The notes: a model not told the origin generated them from the sequence alone. A stretch of DNA of 64,000 bases from Panaeolus papilionaceus (GCA_015501605.1 JADNRZ010000013.1:186001-250000), one strand, 5' to 3'; positions 47,996 to 60,881 are shown, counted from the first letter of the stretch. Made by a program: numbers and translations.

Positions 47996-48752
47996 CTAAT
48001 GAGCACCACCATCCATGGGGGCAATCCTACCAAACAGAATTTCTCCCACTCCAAGGCCAACAACGATGCCGATGATGTACGCAGCTTGGAAGGTCCTATA
48101 CATTCGATGTTAGAGCGAATATCCAACGTCAAGAATACTCAGCTGCACTCACATAACAGCCAACATGAGCAGATACGTGATGAACATCTGCACCGCAAAC
48201 AGGATACCGCGCGGAATATCATGCGACGGGATGAACGGCGGAATATGCCTGACAATCGACAGTCGAGGCTGCTTGCGTCCGGCATCCGCTGAGGTCTCTG
48301 CACTCTGCTCCCGGGAGAGCTCTTGTATGTCTTGCGCAGATACCTTCTCAGTCGAGTCGCCAAAGCGCCGATTAAGCTTCGCAGCGAGCGCGCGATCGGT
48401 AGCGTAAGTCATCGCACGCGCCCTAATTAACAGAATCATAACGAACATTAAATCACATTAATATTTCATTCGATGACCTTCAAGAAAAAGAGTAAACCAA
48501 AAGAAAAAACACAAACCTTTGACGCCAATGCAAAGTAAAGGCACCACGGACGGCAGCAAGGTAGCGCTCAAGCATGGCCAGCAAAAACAGCCCAATGGCC
48601 GCTCCTGCAAGTGCACCAGCCGAACTAGGTGCCCACGCTTCAAAGAACAGGAAATCGCCGCCCGCGACGTGCAGATAGGGCACCATCATCGCATGAGCAG
48701 ATGAATCTGTCATTGTCGAACCAGAGGAATCTCCGTGTCCCGCGTGCGACAT
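47996..48752 (-). CDS. CTR-family high-affinity copper transporter
   Basis: Three exons (48752-48517, 48422-48153, 48095-47996) close to 201 residues. The N-terminus is rich in His and Met (MSHAGHGDSS, AHAMM), as in extracellular copper-binding domains. TM1 is about GALAGAAIGLFLLAMLERYL. A charged cytosolic loop with EKVSAQDIQELSREQ follows. TM2 contains the Met-x3-Met signature in YLLMLAVMTFQ, with intron 2 inside its last Met codon. TM3 has Gly-x3-Gly in VVGLGVGEILFG. These are the defining features of Ctr trimers that carry Cu(I) across the plasma or vacuolar membrane. It is short, like Ctr1/Ctr4/Ctr6-type fungal members. It clusters with two BIM1-like genes. Confidence 0.93.
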
Positions 48753-49922
48753 GATGATAGTTCAATAGAAAGAGAAAAAATCGGGATAGGGCTGGTGAAA
48801 TCAAAAGCGAAGGGGCTGTTCGGGAGAATGTCGTGGTTGTTGGACGACAAGTAGCGAATTCGAAGTAGGTTGTTAAAGTAGGTTGCAAATGGAAATTGAA
48901 ATGAATTGGTCATTCACACCACAGCCTAGCCAAAGTACGCTGGGTTTGGAACGGGCCGGATAATGCCGAGTAACGAGGTCAAGGAAAGAAGACAAGAACA
49001 CAAGCCCATTTGATGCTTATCTGTTCAAGTGCCGCGATGTTCATAGTTCGCTATCTTATCCACAAGGAGGGGATTGAAAAAACCATACGAAAGTCAAGAC
49101 CCGTGGTCGATAGAAGAACAGAGCCGGTCAACGGATAAGGGAATTTCAAGCGTACGGGTGATGGATAACGCTAGACAGGAGAAGATAGAGAGATTGGAGC
49201 AGTCCATAAATTTGCACGCTTGAGAAAGAGAGATAGGGAAGCTAGAGATATGGTTGGGCAGAAGAGACCTAGCACATGAAGCACGAATTATTTTTGGCAT
49301 GATGTTGTAAGCTTTTGGCAGTTTGTGGTAACGGCGTTGAGTAGAGGTCAGCCGATGTCTGGTAGACAGAGAGTGGCAAGCCAAATGCAATTGAGGCTGC
49401 TTGTGAGATATAGCTAGGGCGTTTGATAGGTGTATCCTTAACGAGATATGTTGTGAAAGGGTGGAGAGCACCAGAACGGGCAAAGCAGAGGAGGTTGTCC
49501 GTCACCAGCTGTCGTCAATAAAAACGCTCATAACATAGAATAAATCCATAGAGAAGCGTTGCTTTTGCAAGCAGAGAAAGAGGACACATAGAGAGCCAGA
49601 CATTGTGGTGGCATGATACAGAGATGGAAGAAAGATTGAAAGGACAGAAAAGCAACGCAGGAGAAATGTTGCGGCATTTTTGCGGAGCCTTAATCATGGA
49701 CCTCTGACACTCCTATTTGTTCTCACGATAATATTTGAAAGGCATCTCGTGATCCGTGTTTCATCAGCATTGCCTCATCCCGATTGATTCCTTCCCACTG
49801 TGTTCAACAAATGTGTCGTCAATCTCTTCAACCAGTCGTCGACGGTCAACGCACTCTTGAGCTTCAGCTTTATCATCCACCTTAAGCTCCTGTCCTACTT
49901 TTCTAGCTGACTGAAAGTTAAA
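48753..49922. other. Spacer, possible unassigned short frames
   Basis: About 1.2 kb between divergent genes. A minus-strand frame at 49510-49269 (CFARSGALHPFTTYLVKDTP..., ending CFMC) follows a possible intron acceptor at about 49511. I could not complete a gene around it. No repeats seen. Confidence 0.3.
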
Positions 49923-50612
49923 ATGCTCCGTAACGCTCTCTCTCGTTCTACCCGAACACTTTCACGCACCACGCTCGCATCGACACCTTCTAGATTCTCA
50001 AATGTCGTGTCTCGCCCTGCTCTTCTCTCTGTTCGCTTGAACTCTTCAGATAGCGGAAAGGCACCTAAAACACCCGAACAGCAAGCCAAGAAAGCTGCTT
50101 TGGAAGCTAGAGATAACCTCCAGCGAGACTGGGATGCTAAAATCTTGAGCTACGAGGAGTTGTTGCCAAAGACTCAGAGCCCATCGCCCGTTCGTGTTAT
50201 TCTTCCATTCTATATTTGAACGCACCTAACATGGTGTTTAAATTTGTGTATAGAATGCATACCTTATTGACGTCCGTGAACCAGACGAGGTTATTCAAGG
50301 AATGATTCCTTCCGCTGTCAACCTTCCCCTCTCCGTGCTCCCCGCCGCACTCAACCTCCCCTCAGCGGAGTTCAAAGAGAAATATAGTTTCTCTAAGCCT
50401 AAGAAAGACCAAGAGGTCACTTTTTACTGCCGTAGTGGTATGAGGAGTAGCACCGCCAGTGATGTTGCAAAGAGGAACGGATACACGAAGTGAGTCGTGC
50501 TTTTGTGTTATGGATTACGGTTTCGTTGCTGATGTTTTAATGCAGCATTTTGAACTACAAGGGCTCTTGGTTGGAGTGGACAGAAAAGCAGGGCTCTAAG
50601 CCTTCTGCGTAA
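49923..50612 (+). CDS. Mitochondrial single-domain rhodanese (thiosulfate sulfurtransferase-like)
   Basis: Three exons (49923-50189, 50254-50489, 50546-50612) close to 189 residues. The N-terminal 45 residues are Arg/Ser/Thr-rich without acids (MLRNALSRSTRTLSRTTLAS), a textbook mitochondrial presequence. The rhodanese fold reads NAYLIDVREPDEVIQG, then the active loop FYCRSGMRSSTA with the catalytic Cys, and ends YKGSWLEWTEK. The Cys-Arg-Ser-Gly-x-Arg loop matches thiosulfate:glutathione sulfurtransferases such as yeast Rdl1/Rdl2 and human TSTD1. The frataxin gene starts about 320 bases downstream in the same direction. Confidence 0.9.
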
Positions 50613-50934
50613 TCTTATCTCGAACTACAGTAGATGATATGTTTTGGGGGAGTTATGTGTTTAAATTTTCACAATTCCAAATGGTCATCCTCGACTTGTC
50701 TTTCCCTGTCGACCACGTTAAACTCGCTGCATGTATCAGTAATAGTCATATCTGTGACTACGTACCTCTACGACGTTCCTGTCTAAAATATAGCACAAAA
50801 TATCTTGAAATGACGTTCAAAACCCTATAAATGACGAACCCATAAACCCTAACCTAATAACACCTTGCTACACCGAAACTGTAACCGGGACCTTCCACCC
50901 TCATCTCAATCCAACTTGTGCAATAACCTGAACC

Positions 50935-52032
50935 ATGTCCCTGCTAACCTCTTCTGTCCGGTCTATTCTCCGTTGCTCGAGTAAACCTAATGCTGGAACA
51001 TCCTATGCTGTCCGAACACTGTCAACTACATCTTCTGCGCCTACATGGACATGTCGTGCGCGCACTCCAAGTGCAAGTCTGAGTTTGGCAACAAACACGT
51101 CTCGTGTGTATTCTAAGAGAACAAGTTCATCGCCGCTGGTGCATAGACGAAGAATGGGGAATCCTGCGGCGCCTCAAGGGGCTTTGAGGTGTGTTTGTTG
51201 TCTCCCGCCTCAGGATTTAGGGAAGGGGATTGATGGTTGCTTGCCTTTTCTTTCCTTTCGAATTGCACTGCTCTGTTCACTACCTCGCCCTGTTTGTTCT
51301 GAATGGACGGGTCATGGACGGGGAAATAAAGCGATATCCCCATGGACACGTATCATCAGGTTTCGGACCATACGATGGAGCAGTTGTATGAGGAACTAGA
51401 AGCCCTTATTGATGAGCAGGGCGAGCCGGGGTATGAGGTTGAGTATCATGTTAGTATCGTTACGCTCTCTTTGCTTGCTTCACGCCTTTCTCTCTCTTTA
51501 CGTTCCTTCGTTTCTCTGTTTGATATGCTTTCTCTTCACGTCCCTGTCATTCTGTGCCTTTCTAGACACACTATAACGTCACACTATTAGACTCTACTTA
51601 CCCATATCCACTCTTCAGTCTTCATCCACAACCTAACCTAAATTCATCTAACTAACACCTTCTATCACAGAGTGGAGTCCTAACACTCAACCTTGGTCCC
51701 CGAGGAACATATGTGATCAACAAGCAGCCGCCGAATAAACAAATCTGGTTATCGTCTCCCGTAAGGTATGCACTTCACATGTTTCTTTATTTTCCACCCC
51801 ACCCCTCCTACTCACTCCATACTCATGCACCGATACTAACCAACCCCTCCCCAGCGGTCCCAAACGCTACGACCTGACCCCCAACGGCGAATGGACCTAC
51901 CTCCGCAACGGCATCACCCTCGACACGCTGCTCAACACTGAGCTGAACCAGGTATTCATGCAGCGTGTAGAGTTTGATTTGAGTATTCCAATGGAGAGGT
52001 TGGGTGTGTGGAATGGGAGTGGGGAGTCGTAA
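50935..52032 (+). CDS. YFH1: Frataxin, mitochondrial iron-sulfur assembly factor
   Basis: Four exons (50935-51188, 51332-51449, 51671-51765, 51855-52032) close to 214 residues. A long Ser/Thr/Arg-rich leader (about 85 residues) is the mitochondrial presequence. The frataxin domain starts with helix 1, [18 protein letters not shown], bearing the acidic iron-binding ridge. The beta sheet follows ([38 protein letters not shown]), then the final helix LDTLLNTEL. The Asn-Lys-Gln-x-x-x-x-Gln-Ile-Trp-Leu motif is the family's ISU-contact strand. It activates the cysteine desulfurase on the Isu scaffold. Introns 2 and 3 fall inside the domain. Confidence 0.92.
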
Positions 52033-52723
52033 GCTTTGGGGAGATAAGTAAATGTGGATGTGTGATAGGAAGAGTAGACGTTGGAGTTGTTGGATAATAT
52101 TAATTGCATTGGAAGGTTGACTGGAAGATGTTCAATCTGAATTTTAACGAATTTTTTTAGTGTTACAAGCATGAATTCTAGGTCTAGAAACCCTCATTCT
52201 CGTCCATGAATCAAGGAGACAAGCCTTAAAAACTTGGAGCAACAACGAAGGTTTCTATCTCGTAAGGTGACAGGGGCAGAACGAGGAATAACAATGATGT
52301 GCCTATATTACAAGAATGCGTGGACTACTTACATGATGTGCGATGCAATAAGTATACGAGCTAAACGTGAATAAGAATGGGGATGCGCAAAGCAAGAAAA
52401 AAAAGCAGTTCGACATAACTGGTTATGGAATGGTGATGTAAAAATTGAGTGACCGGTGAATAAACTGAATGCGATGATGGACAATGTGATAAGAAGGGAT
52501 AGAAGGAGCGAGACAACGAGGCAGGAGTCATTGATTCATGACAGGGTGCGCAGAAAGGGACACAACCAGAACAAGACGATTGTATATGAATATGAGAATG
52601 CAAATGGGTATCGCTAGATACGACGATAAAGGGAAAGCAAAAACAAGACTAGAAGTGAACTCTAGGCGTGAGTGATAATGGGTGTAGGGGAGGAACGGAA
52701 ATTTGACGGGGGTCAACTGGTGT
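52033..52723. other. Spacer, no gene seen
   Basis: Convergent 3' regions of frataxin and the minus-strand gene at 52724. Confidence 0.4.
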
Positions 52724-53545
52724 CTATGATGATGGTGGGAGGTGTCCTGCATCCAGAGGTTCCAATTGTTTTCGACGCGACAGAAAAAGTGATCCAAGAA
52801 GTCTAGCATCGTAAAAAGGTTATTTAAGAATGAGTAAGATTTTAAAGCACGGAAAAGGAATTCAAACACACCTATTGGTATTTTCATATCTCTCTGTGAC
52901 GCGACTCACTTCTTCAGAGATAACCCCGTCCTCCTTGCTATCCACAGATCTATGCCACTCTTGACGCCGAGGAGATAGCATACCACCTGAAGGTGAATTA
53001 GAAGGTTGATGAGACGAAGCATTGTCAAACTGCAGTGGTTGTAGCAGTGGTTGTTGCTGTTGTTGATAAAGATAACTCTGATTTTGCAGCAGCGCATTAC
53101 CAAACTGGTGCTGCAAGCCCGAACCCGAGGCAGCAAGGTACGACGACAGCCCTAGATTCTGCACAGGAGAAGCAAAGAGAAGTCTATGTTGATTCACAGT
53201 GTGCAGTTCTCTAAGAAGCTGATTTGTGCTTTTGTAAGGTGACGCGTAGTGGGCTTGTTGGCTAGGAATAAACTCAGGGTTGCCCCTTGACAATGCGTCT
53301 CTGTTTTGTTCAAATTCATCTTCGTCACTTTCGTAGTACTCTTCATCGTCGTCGTCAAACCTAGCTAGGTGGTGCTCGTGAGGTTTAGCCCATCCTCTGG
53401 ATGAGCCGTCTAATGAAGGAGGGAGGGTTCTTCGTTTCTTATGATGGCGTTCGATGAGACCGAGGTCAACGGGATCAGTGATGAAGGGTGTTTCTGAAAA
53501 CGTTGGGATAGGTGGAGGACTCGCTGGACGTTGCCTCTTGAGCAT
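52724..53545 (-). CDS. Unrecognised small protein, probably nuclear
   Basis: Two exons (53545-52872 and 52802-52724) close to 250 residues. The intron (gtgtgt...tag) was chosen because it joins RVTERYENTNR to LLGSLFLSRRKQLEPL, an ordered C-terminus. Reading on without it stops after two codons. The protein has a basic PP-rich start with a KKRR cluster, an acidic Asp/Glu/Tyr patch (ARFDDDDEEYYESDEDE), the motif YKSTNQLLRELHTVNQHRLL, and a Gln run (YLYQQQQQPLLQPLQ). No named family recognised. Confidence 0.6.
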
Positions 53546-54005
53546 TGTAGGACAATGGCGGGGAGGTTTATCGTATGTTGTGGTGGTGGTGGGAGAGGTG
53601 AGAGTGACTTACGCAGGCATAAGACTCAGGATGGCGGCGGAATTTGGGCCTTCGTCATAATTAATTGATTTACTCTTTTAAGCTTAATTACAAATCAATG
53701 TTTACTTATTAACATCTTGTCTTTAAAATCAAAGGGATTTTATTTACTTGTTAGATAGTTATACTAGTCTACTTATTATCATACAGGTTTATCTAAACAG
53801 CCGAAGAAAAAAGGACTGGAATTAAAATAAATTTAAAGTTTACCAACTTTAATTTCGCTCATACAAAAATAGGTGACAATGCTTAGGTAAGGTTGTGTGA
53901 GGTTGGTGGGCCTCAAGTCATGGTCACAGCAAGCAAGCAGGTTACGACGCCCCACACACCAGACACGACATCCAGTGTAACCTAGTCGAATTCAGTCTAT
54001 CTATC

Positions 54006-56921
54006 ATGTCAGACGATATGTTCGCAGCCATGGGTATATCCGGCTTTGGCAAGACTGTCCAGAAGAGACAGCTCGACCCAACCAGATTCGACAAGAACAA
54101 AAGGGACGAGGTGCGTTTTTTTTGTTACATCACTATGATAATTTTCATATACGTCCTCTCAACTCAATAGTCTTACTCACTTTTCTCGATTTAATTGATA
54201 CAGAAACAATCGCCTGCTGCGCCTGTAGCTGGTCCCTCAAGTTTGGCGCTGCAGAAATCTCAAAGACGGGCGGTAGAAAAGGAGAATGACGACGATGATG
54301 ACGAAGACGAACAAGGACCAATGCCGCCTCCTCCTAATAAAGACCAGAACGGAGACTTCCAAGAACCAGAATTTGAACCTTCTGGTGACGAAGAAGATGA
54401 AGATGATGGTCCCCAGTTTCCTATAACGCATGAGGTCACTTTAAAGGATCACACAAAGGTCGTTTCAGCGCTTGCACTCGATCCATCAGGCGCCAGGATC
54501 GTGTCTGGCTCCCATGACTATGACTGCAAGCTGTGGGATTTCGGTGGTATGGACATGCGCTGTAAGCCCTTCAAGAGCTGGGAGCCCGCTGGGACATATT
54601 ATGTGTGTATGCATGTCATACCTTCATTTCATTTCGTTCATTCCTCGTTTCATTCAAGACGCTCATATCTGTATCTTGCATTGCCATTTTTAGGTCCACG
54701 ACCTCAGGTTTTCTAATGACGGGAGTAAATTCCTTTGTATTTCGGGTACTACCCAGCCAAAGGTGTTTGATAGGGATGGCGAAGAACTGTACGTTTATTT
54801 ATTCCACACCACCCCCCAAGCGCATGTGCCGCAACTGAACTCTCAGGGCTGTGTTTGTCAAGGGTGATCCATATATACGGGATATGAAGAATACTTCGTG
54901 AGTCAAACGACAGTTATTTATTCACCTTGCCTAATCCATTGTATGCTTACACATACCACTCTCTTTTTACATTACTGCTTTGCAACAGTGGTCATGTAGG
55001 CGAAGTGACATCGTGTGCTTGGCATCCCAAAGACCCCAAGCAGTTTATCACAAGTTCTGCAGATTCCACCATTCGGTATGTCAGATCAAAATCCGCCCGT
55101 GGTGGCTACTGCTTCCTTTTCTTATCATGGAGGAGTGTTGGGCTAATCAATGAAACCATTTCGACTGACTCGTTCATTACAGGATATGGGACCTTGACAA
55201 TAAGCGGAAACAGAAGACTGTCATAGTTGTCAAATCCAAGGAGCGTGGTGCTAGAACAAAGGTCACAGCCTGCAATTATTCACCTGATGGCAATCTCATC
55301 GGAGGAGGTGCGCTCCTATTTTTTCTCTTTGCGGCGTAGTGATGGATTAGACTGATATGAAACATCTCATTGTTTAGTGTGTCTCGATGGAGCATTGCAT
55401 ATGTGGCAGACGAGTTCCAACTTTGTGAGACCGAACATGACGATCGAGAACGCGCACGTCAAAGGAACAGAAACGGGTTCGTTGGTGTTTTCAGTGGACA
55501 AGCAAACGGTGCTTACACGGGGTGGAGATGATACGGTGAAATGTGAGTTTTTGTTTGTCCATCAATTGTTGTTTCGCATACCACATGCGAAATCGATGTA
55601 AAGAACACTTTATCTGATGGGGTTGTGCGTGTGCATATGCAGTATGGGACCTCCGCGCGTTCAAAAAACCCCTTGCTGTTCATTCCGGGTTGACAACGCT
55701 TTATCCAAATACGAATGCTGTGTTTAGTCCGGATGATAAATTTGTGATCACGGGTGCAGGGGCTTCGTCAAGAGGGGGTCAGGGGAGATTGGTGTTTTTG
55801 AAGAAGGATGGATTGGAAGAGGTGAAATCGCTAGCTGTGGACACGACGCCAGTACGAGTGGCATGGCATCCCAAAATCAATCAGGTTAGTAGTACTTGTT
55901 GTCCCTTCCCGCCTTCATGCTGTCTATCCATGGGTCTTTGCATGTTTATATCCGTGTTTACCGGTTGCCTTGCATGTTTAGATTGTCACAGGGTTGTCGA
56001 ACGGGCAGATTGTGGTGCTATACTCGCCAACGACGTCGCTGAACGGAGCCAAGTTGCTGTTGAACAAGGGACCGCCTAGGAAGGTGACAGTGGAGGATAT
56101 GTCTGATGCGCTCTCTGCTCCTACTATTTTGACGCCGCATGCGCTACCTATGTTCCGTGATCTGGATCCAGGAAGAGGCACAAAGAGGAAGCGAGAAAAG
56201 GATAGGATGGACCCGAGGAAAAGCAGACGTCCCGATTTGCCAGTCAGCGGGCCCGGAAAAGGAGGAAGAGTGGGTGCCAGTGCTACTCAGCATATCGTAC
56301 AGAATTTGGTTCGGGATACAACTCGAGACTTGGACGTGAGTCTTCATTCTATTTGTTGTTTTTATTATAATTCCTTCCATTATTATTATTTCTTTCATTT
56401 TTACATGGAATGGCTTTTGTAGAGGGGCATAAATTACTTTTTTCCATGGTGCCCCTCTCTTGTCGCTCTTGTGGCGGGAACCCTTCGTTACAGATTTACC
56501 CTTTGATGGATGGAAGCGGTGATTGTTGTTGATGTTGGGTTTAATGGGTTCCCACGTCTCATTTTAAATGCTCTGACCCTCTTCTTTATTTACTCGAAAC
56601 TTATTGCTCATTGACTTGTTTTTTTCTCTCTGATAGCCAAGAGAAGCTTTATTGCGGTATGCAGAAGCAGCAGAGAAGGATCCGCAGTGGACAGCAGGTA
56701 AGCATTTTAGTCGATCTCCTTTCTTTGGTTTCTTGGATGTTCCTTGTCGGCATGCTAGCACGTGCCGAGACAAATTTGTTATTTTGGTTTATTTGTTTGG
56801 GTTGAGGGGTGACGTGGCGGCTGATTCCGAAACCTTGTTTTTTGTTGCAGCTTGGAAAACGAACCAACCAAAGCCAGTATTTGCTAAAGATTACAAGGAG
56901 GATGATACAGAAGATAAGTAG
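54006..56921 (+). CDS. WDR70: WDR70-type WD40-repeat protein
   Basis: Eleven exons (54006-54110, 54204-54602, 54694-54788, 54847-54897, 54989-55075, 55183-55307, 55378-55542, 55643-55884, 55982-56335, 56637-56697, 56851-56921) close to 584 residues. The N-terminus MSDDMFAAMGISGFGKTVQK and an acidic linker are followed by WD repeats. These include DHTKVVSALALDPSGARIVS...KLWDFGGMD, GHVGEVTSCAWHPKDPKQFI and GGDDTVKLWDLRAFKKPL. The end, ALLRYAEAAEKDPQWTAAW, is typical of WDR70. Orthologs are nuclear and have roles in DNA double-strand-break repair and histone H2B ubiquitination. Intron 9 (301 bases) is unusually long for this window. The start is about 460 bases from the divergent gene at 53545. 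Confidence 0.9.
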
Positions 56922-57138
56922 AGTATATTACAATATAAAATAGGAAGATTTAGTAGGAGGAAGGGAGAGGGACGCGGAGAATGGGAAAGAAGTTGAAAGA
57001 GGATGGCCCCTGCGCGGGAGATCTGAACCTTAAATTCTCTGAGCTATAAAGACCTAACACCCTTCGGATCCCCCTAACTCCCCAAAAATCTTCCCTTGCT
57101 CTCTATAAGTAACGCTGTGACCGTGACGCGTACCCATC

Positions 57139-60055
57139 ATGAACCACGCAGGTCACGCTTATCCCAACAACATCAACGACGACGACCAAATACCCTCTGA
57201 CATCGTCAACCACAACGGACACAACCAGACCAACGGTATATCGCCAAAATTAAATGGAATTCAGTCCTTTAATGCTCCTTCTCCGGCGACAGACTCTCCA
57301 GCGACTCCGGTCTCTAATGTAGCGGCTCCAGACGTCAAAATTGACATGGACTATCAGGAACAGGAGAGCGATGCCCGCCATGAACCTTTTCCAATCAAGC
57401 TCATCGATGACCAGCTCGACAAGGGCCATGTCGTCACTGAGATCACTAGTAACGATCAAGGTAACATCATCATCAAAAGACTACATAATAGCTTTGCCTT
57501 TTTTTTTTTCACAAGTCTCAAAATTTTTACGCTCTCTTTCCTTTTTCAGGAACTCCTCCCGTCCATCCTCCGACAACTACAACAACGACGACCAACAACA
57601 ACGTCAATAATATGAAGCATCCAAATGGTCATACATCTCCCTCACCACATCACCAGCAGCATCAACATCCAGACGATATCGTTATGGCAGACACGGATTC
57701 CCAGTTGGCTCATACTCCAGGAATTTCTCAAGATTTTTCAATGGCTAGCATTGACACCAATTACAACAGTCAGCAGTCGACAACTCGTTCATACCCAGAT
57801 GACAATGACGATCAAAGGGAACCACCAGCGAAGAGGGCGAGAGTACATTCAGACGCGGATATGGCCTCTACAGCTCATGTGAGTAAACCTTGTTCTTCTG
57901 TGCGCCAGTATGGGCGTGCTAATTAGGCCTCTATGCCCCTCGCCGCTCATTTCTAAAGTCCGCCACTCCACCTCCAGCGTCCGCAGTCATGTCCCATGCT
58001 ACCAGCCCAGTTCCACCCCCACCAACTTCTTCAACAACAGCACCACCAACAACAGCGACTTCAACCATGTCGTATGCAAACTTGGAGTCTACCCTTTCTA
58101 TAAATCAGTACCGTTTCTGTCTATCTACAATTCGTTCTTTGAAGAAAAGCAAGGATGCCGCCCCGTTCTTGCGACCTGTTGACCCTGTTGCGCTCAACAT
58201 TCCTCATTATCCTTCCATTATTAAGACGCCTATGGATGTTTCGACAATTGAGCGAAAGCTGGCGTCTTCCAATCCTGCAAAGCCTGATCCCAACGACTAT
58301 AACCCTCGCTATCTCAATGCCGACGAGTTTTCAGGGGACGTTCGTCAGATTTATAACAACACCGCGACGTTCAATGGTCCTGAACATGTCATTACGGCAA
58401 TGGGAAAGAGAATGTTGGAGCTCTTTGAGAAGATGATGAAGAACATGCCTGCAAATGAGGTATGTGGCTCTTTTAACTATCACGCTCTACAATTTGATTT
58501 AGTTTTCTTTGTTGTACTCTTTTTCTTTTTCGCTTGCTCTTAGAAGCCTAAGCCGCCTCCCGTCAAGAAGATTGAGAAGATTGCTACTCCCCCACCACCT
58601 CCACCTCCCGTTGTTGCACCACCACCAAAGAAACTACCTCCTGCTGCGCGCCGAGCGTCAACGTCAGTGCCTGTCATTCGCCGTTCAGACCGTCCAGAAG
58701 CCGAACCTGCTTCGGCGGCTCGGCCCAAGCGCGAAATCCATCCGCCTCCGCCAAAGGATCTTCCATACCAGGATTTGCCTAAAAAGAGAAAGCACAAGAA
58801 GACACAGGATGATGGGACAGCGGAGCAGTTGAAGTATTGCAACAAGATTTTGCAGGAGATGCACAAGAAGCAGCATTGGACGATTGCCAACCCTTTCTAC
58901 GAACCTGTCGGTATGTACTTTGTTTCAGTGATTTCTTTATGTGCATATATGCTGAGCTTTTTTATCGTTAGACTGGCAAAAGCTTGATATCCCAATGTAT
59001 CCTAAAATCATCAAGAAACCAATGGATTTGTCGACTATGCGGCGAAGGCTTGATGCCGGGCATTACGAGACGGCGCAAGGCTTCTATGACGATTTTAAGC
59101 TCATGATCCGCAACTGCTTCACGTTCAACCCCCCTGGTAGCCCTGTCAACAGCGCCGGTCAGGATCTCCAGAGACTTTTCGATGAAAAGTGGAAGGGTCT
59201 TCCACCGCTGATTACGCACGAGCCGAGCGAGGATGAAGAGGATGAGGAAGATGACTCGGAGGTGGAGAGGCAACGTACGTGCTTTTGTGACGTGTGTTTT
59301 TAACCTTTTCCGATGGAGGCTGACCTTTTTTACAGGTGCTATTGCTCAGATGGAAAGCCAGATTGAAAGCATGCGTGACAAGCTCACTCAGCTCAAGAAT
59401 AAGGCACCTAAGGAGAAGAAGAAGAAGGAAAAGAAGGAGAAAGCGCCCGTTGCCTCAACATCCAAGCCACCACCAAAGCCTCCCAAGGCTGCTCCTGCCC
59501 CACCGCCCAAGAAGAAATCGAAGAAGCCTATTGCGGACGACGATGTTCTTACCTTTGACCAGAAGAAGGACTTGAGCGAGGCTATTGGCAGATTGGAGGG
59601 GGCACCTCTGGAACGTGTTATTCAAATCATTCACGAGGGGGTGCCAGAAATCAGAGACGTAAGTACACGTTTTGTCAATTCAAATATGCTCTGTTTACTA
59701 ATAATTATACTACTACTTTCAGAGCACGGAGGAAATTGAGCTCGAGATTGATCTCCTTCCAGCGGCGGTCCTCACCAAATTGTACAACTATGTTATCCGA
59801 CCTATCAAGCAGCAGCAGGCCGCGCCGAAACGTAATCGCACGGGCAAGGGAACAGGCACAGGAGGGTTGAAGCGCAAGAGCATGGACGAGGAGAAGGAGG
59901 CGGAGAAGATTAGGCAGCTTGAGGAGCGCATGGCGTTGTTTGACCGGGGTGCAGATGCGTCGGGCCACTCGGCGTCTGCGCGACGACACCACGACAGCGA
60001 ACACTCATCAGACTCCAGCTCTGGATCAGATAGCTCTGGCAGTGATTCAGAGTAA
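57139..60055 (+). CDS. BDF1: BET-family double-bromodomain chromatin reader
   Basis: Seven exons (57139-57460, 57550-57878, 57959-58459, 58544-58910, 58972-59274, 59336-59658, 59723-60055) close to 825 residues. A disordered Asn/Pro/Thr-rich N-terminus precedes bromodomain 1 (INQYRFCLSTIRSLKKSKDA... IKTPMDVSTIERKL... NTATFNGPEHVI) and bromodomain 2 (NPFYEPVDWQKLDIPMYPKI... NCFTFNPPGSPVN). Both keep the acetyl-lysine-binding Asn. A coiled coil (IAQMESQIESMRDKLTQLKN) and Lys-rich stretch lead to the NET domain (LTFDQKKDLSEAIGRLEGAP... EEIELEIDLLP), and the tail is Ser/Asp-rich. BET proteins (yeast Bdf1, human BRD4) bind acetylated histone H4 and recruit TFIID. Confidence 0.94.
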
Positions 60056-60881
60056 AGCTCAGCCAGTCGTTATCGTGTCGGTGCGCTGTGCATCGTACCC
60101 CCCTTTTTTGCTGTTTCGTGTGTTTCAACCGTTGTTTTTGGACTCGCTGTTCTCCTCTTTCTGTTGCTCTCTCCTCTCACTCTTATAATTAGCTAGTAGT
60201 TGATGTTATATTCCCTGGCTTCATCGTAGTGATGTTGTTTCACACCTCCCAACCGTTCCGCTCGTTTTTGTCGCGCCTCTCATTCATTCATGTGTTTGAA
60301 GTGGAGCAAGAAAATGATAGGAGCGTCGTTCCCTCGTTATGTGTCTATTCTTACCGCTTGCTACCGATGTTGTCCATAAATTCCATTTGATATTTTTTTT
60401 TGCTTTTCTTTGAAATCATAAGCGGGTCACACAGTCCCCCCCTTTATTTTTCTTTTCTTTCCTGTGATTACGGGTACCTTAGTTGGCTTGTTGAATTGTT
60501 GCGAAGCGTCGCTTCGTCGTCCAGTAGTAGTATCCTACATGTTTGAGCCCTTTTCACTGTCTTATCGATCATCAATACAAATTCACCCCCACATATATCA
60601 ATTCAAGTGTTCACAACAGTTCAAAGAGATGATAACCATTTAGGTTGCGGGTGTTTGTTTCCATGGTCGAGTCAACGAGGGTTTGAGATGTATTCAATTA
60701 GAAATGGAGGTTTGTAACATGGCGTTATGACAAGCTCAGAAGGAGTAACAAAAAAGTGAAAAAAAGACAAGGGACGAAGACACAAGGGAAGAAGAGTTCA
60801 AAGGATGAAGTAGTACACTAACATGAGGACGATGCGTGGCGTTTGGATTTCTGATTCCAGTGTAGTCGTGTCAGAATTAGC
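60056..60881. other. Spacer between convergent genes
   Basis: Convergent 3' regions of the BET gene and the G-patch gene. T-rich tracts, no gene. Confidence 0.5.

Noticed and set aside
44637..49100. Copper-response motifs (TTTGCTC type) upstream of the cluster genes
   Set aside because: Only near matches such as TTTGCTGC were seen. They are too short and degenerate to claim as sites.
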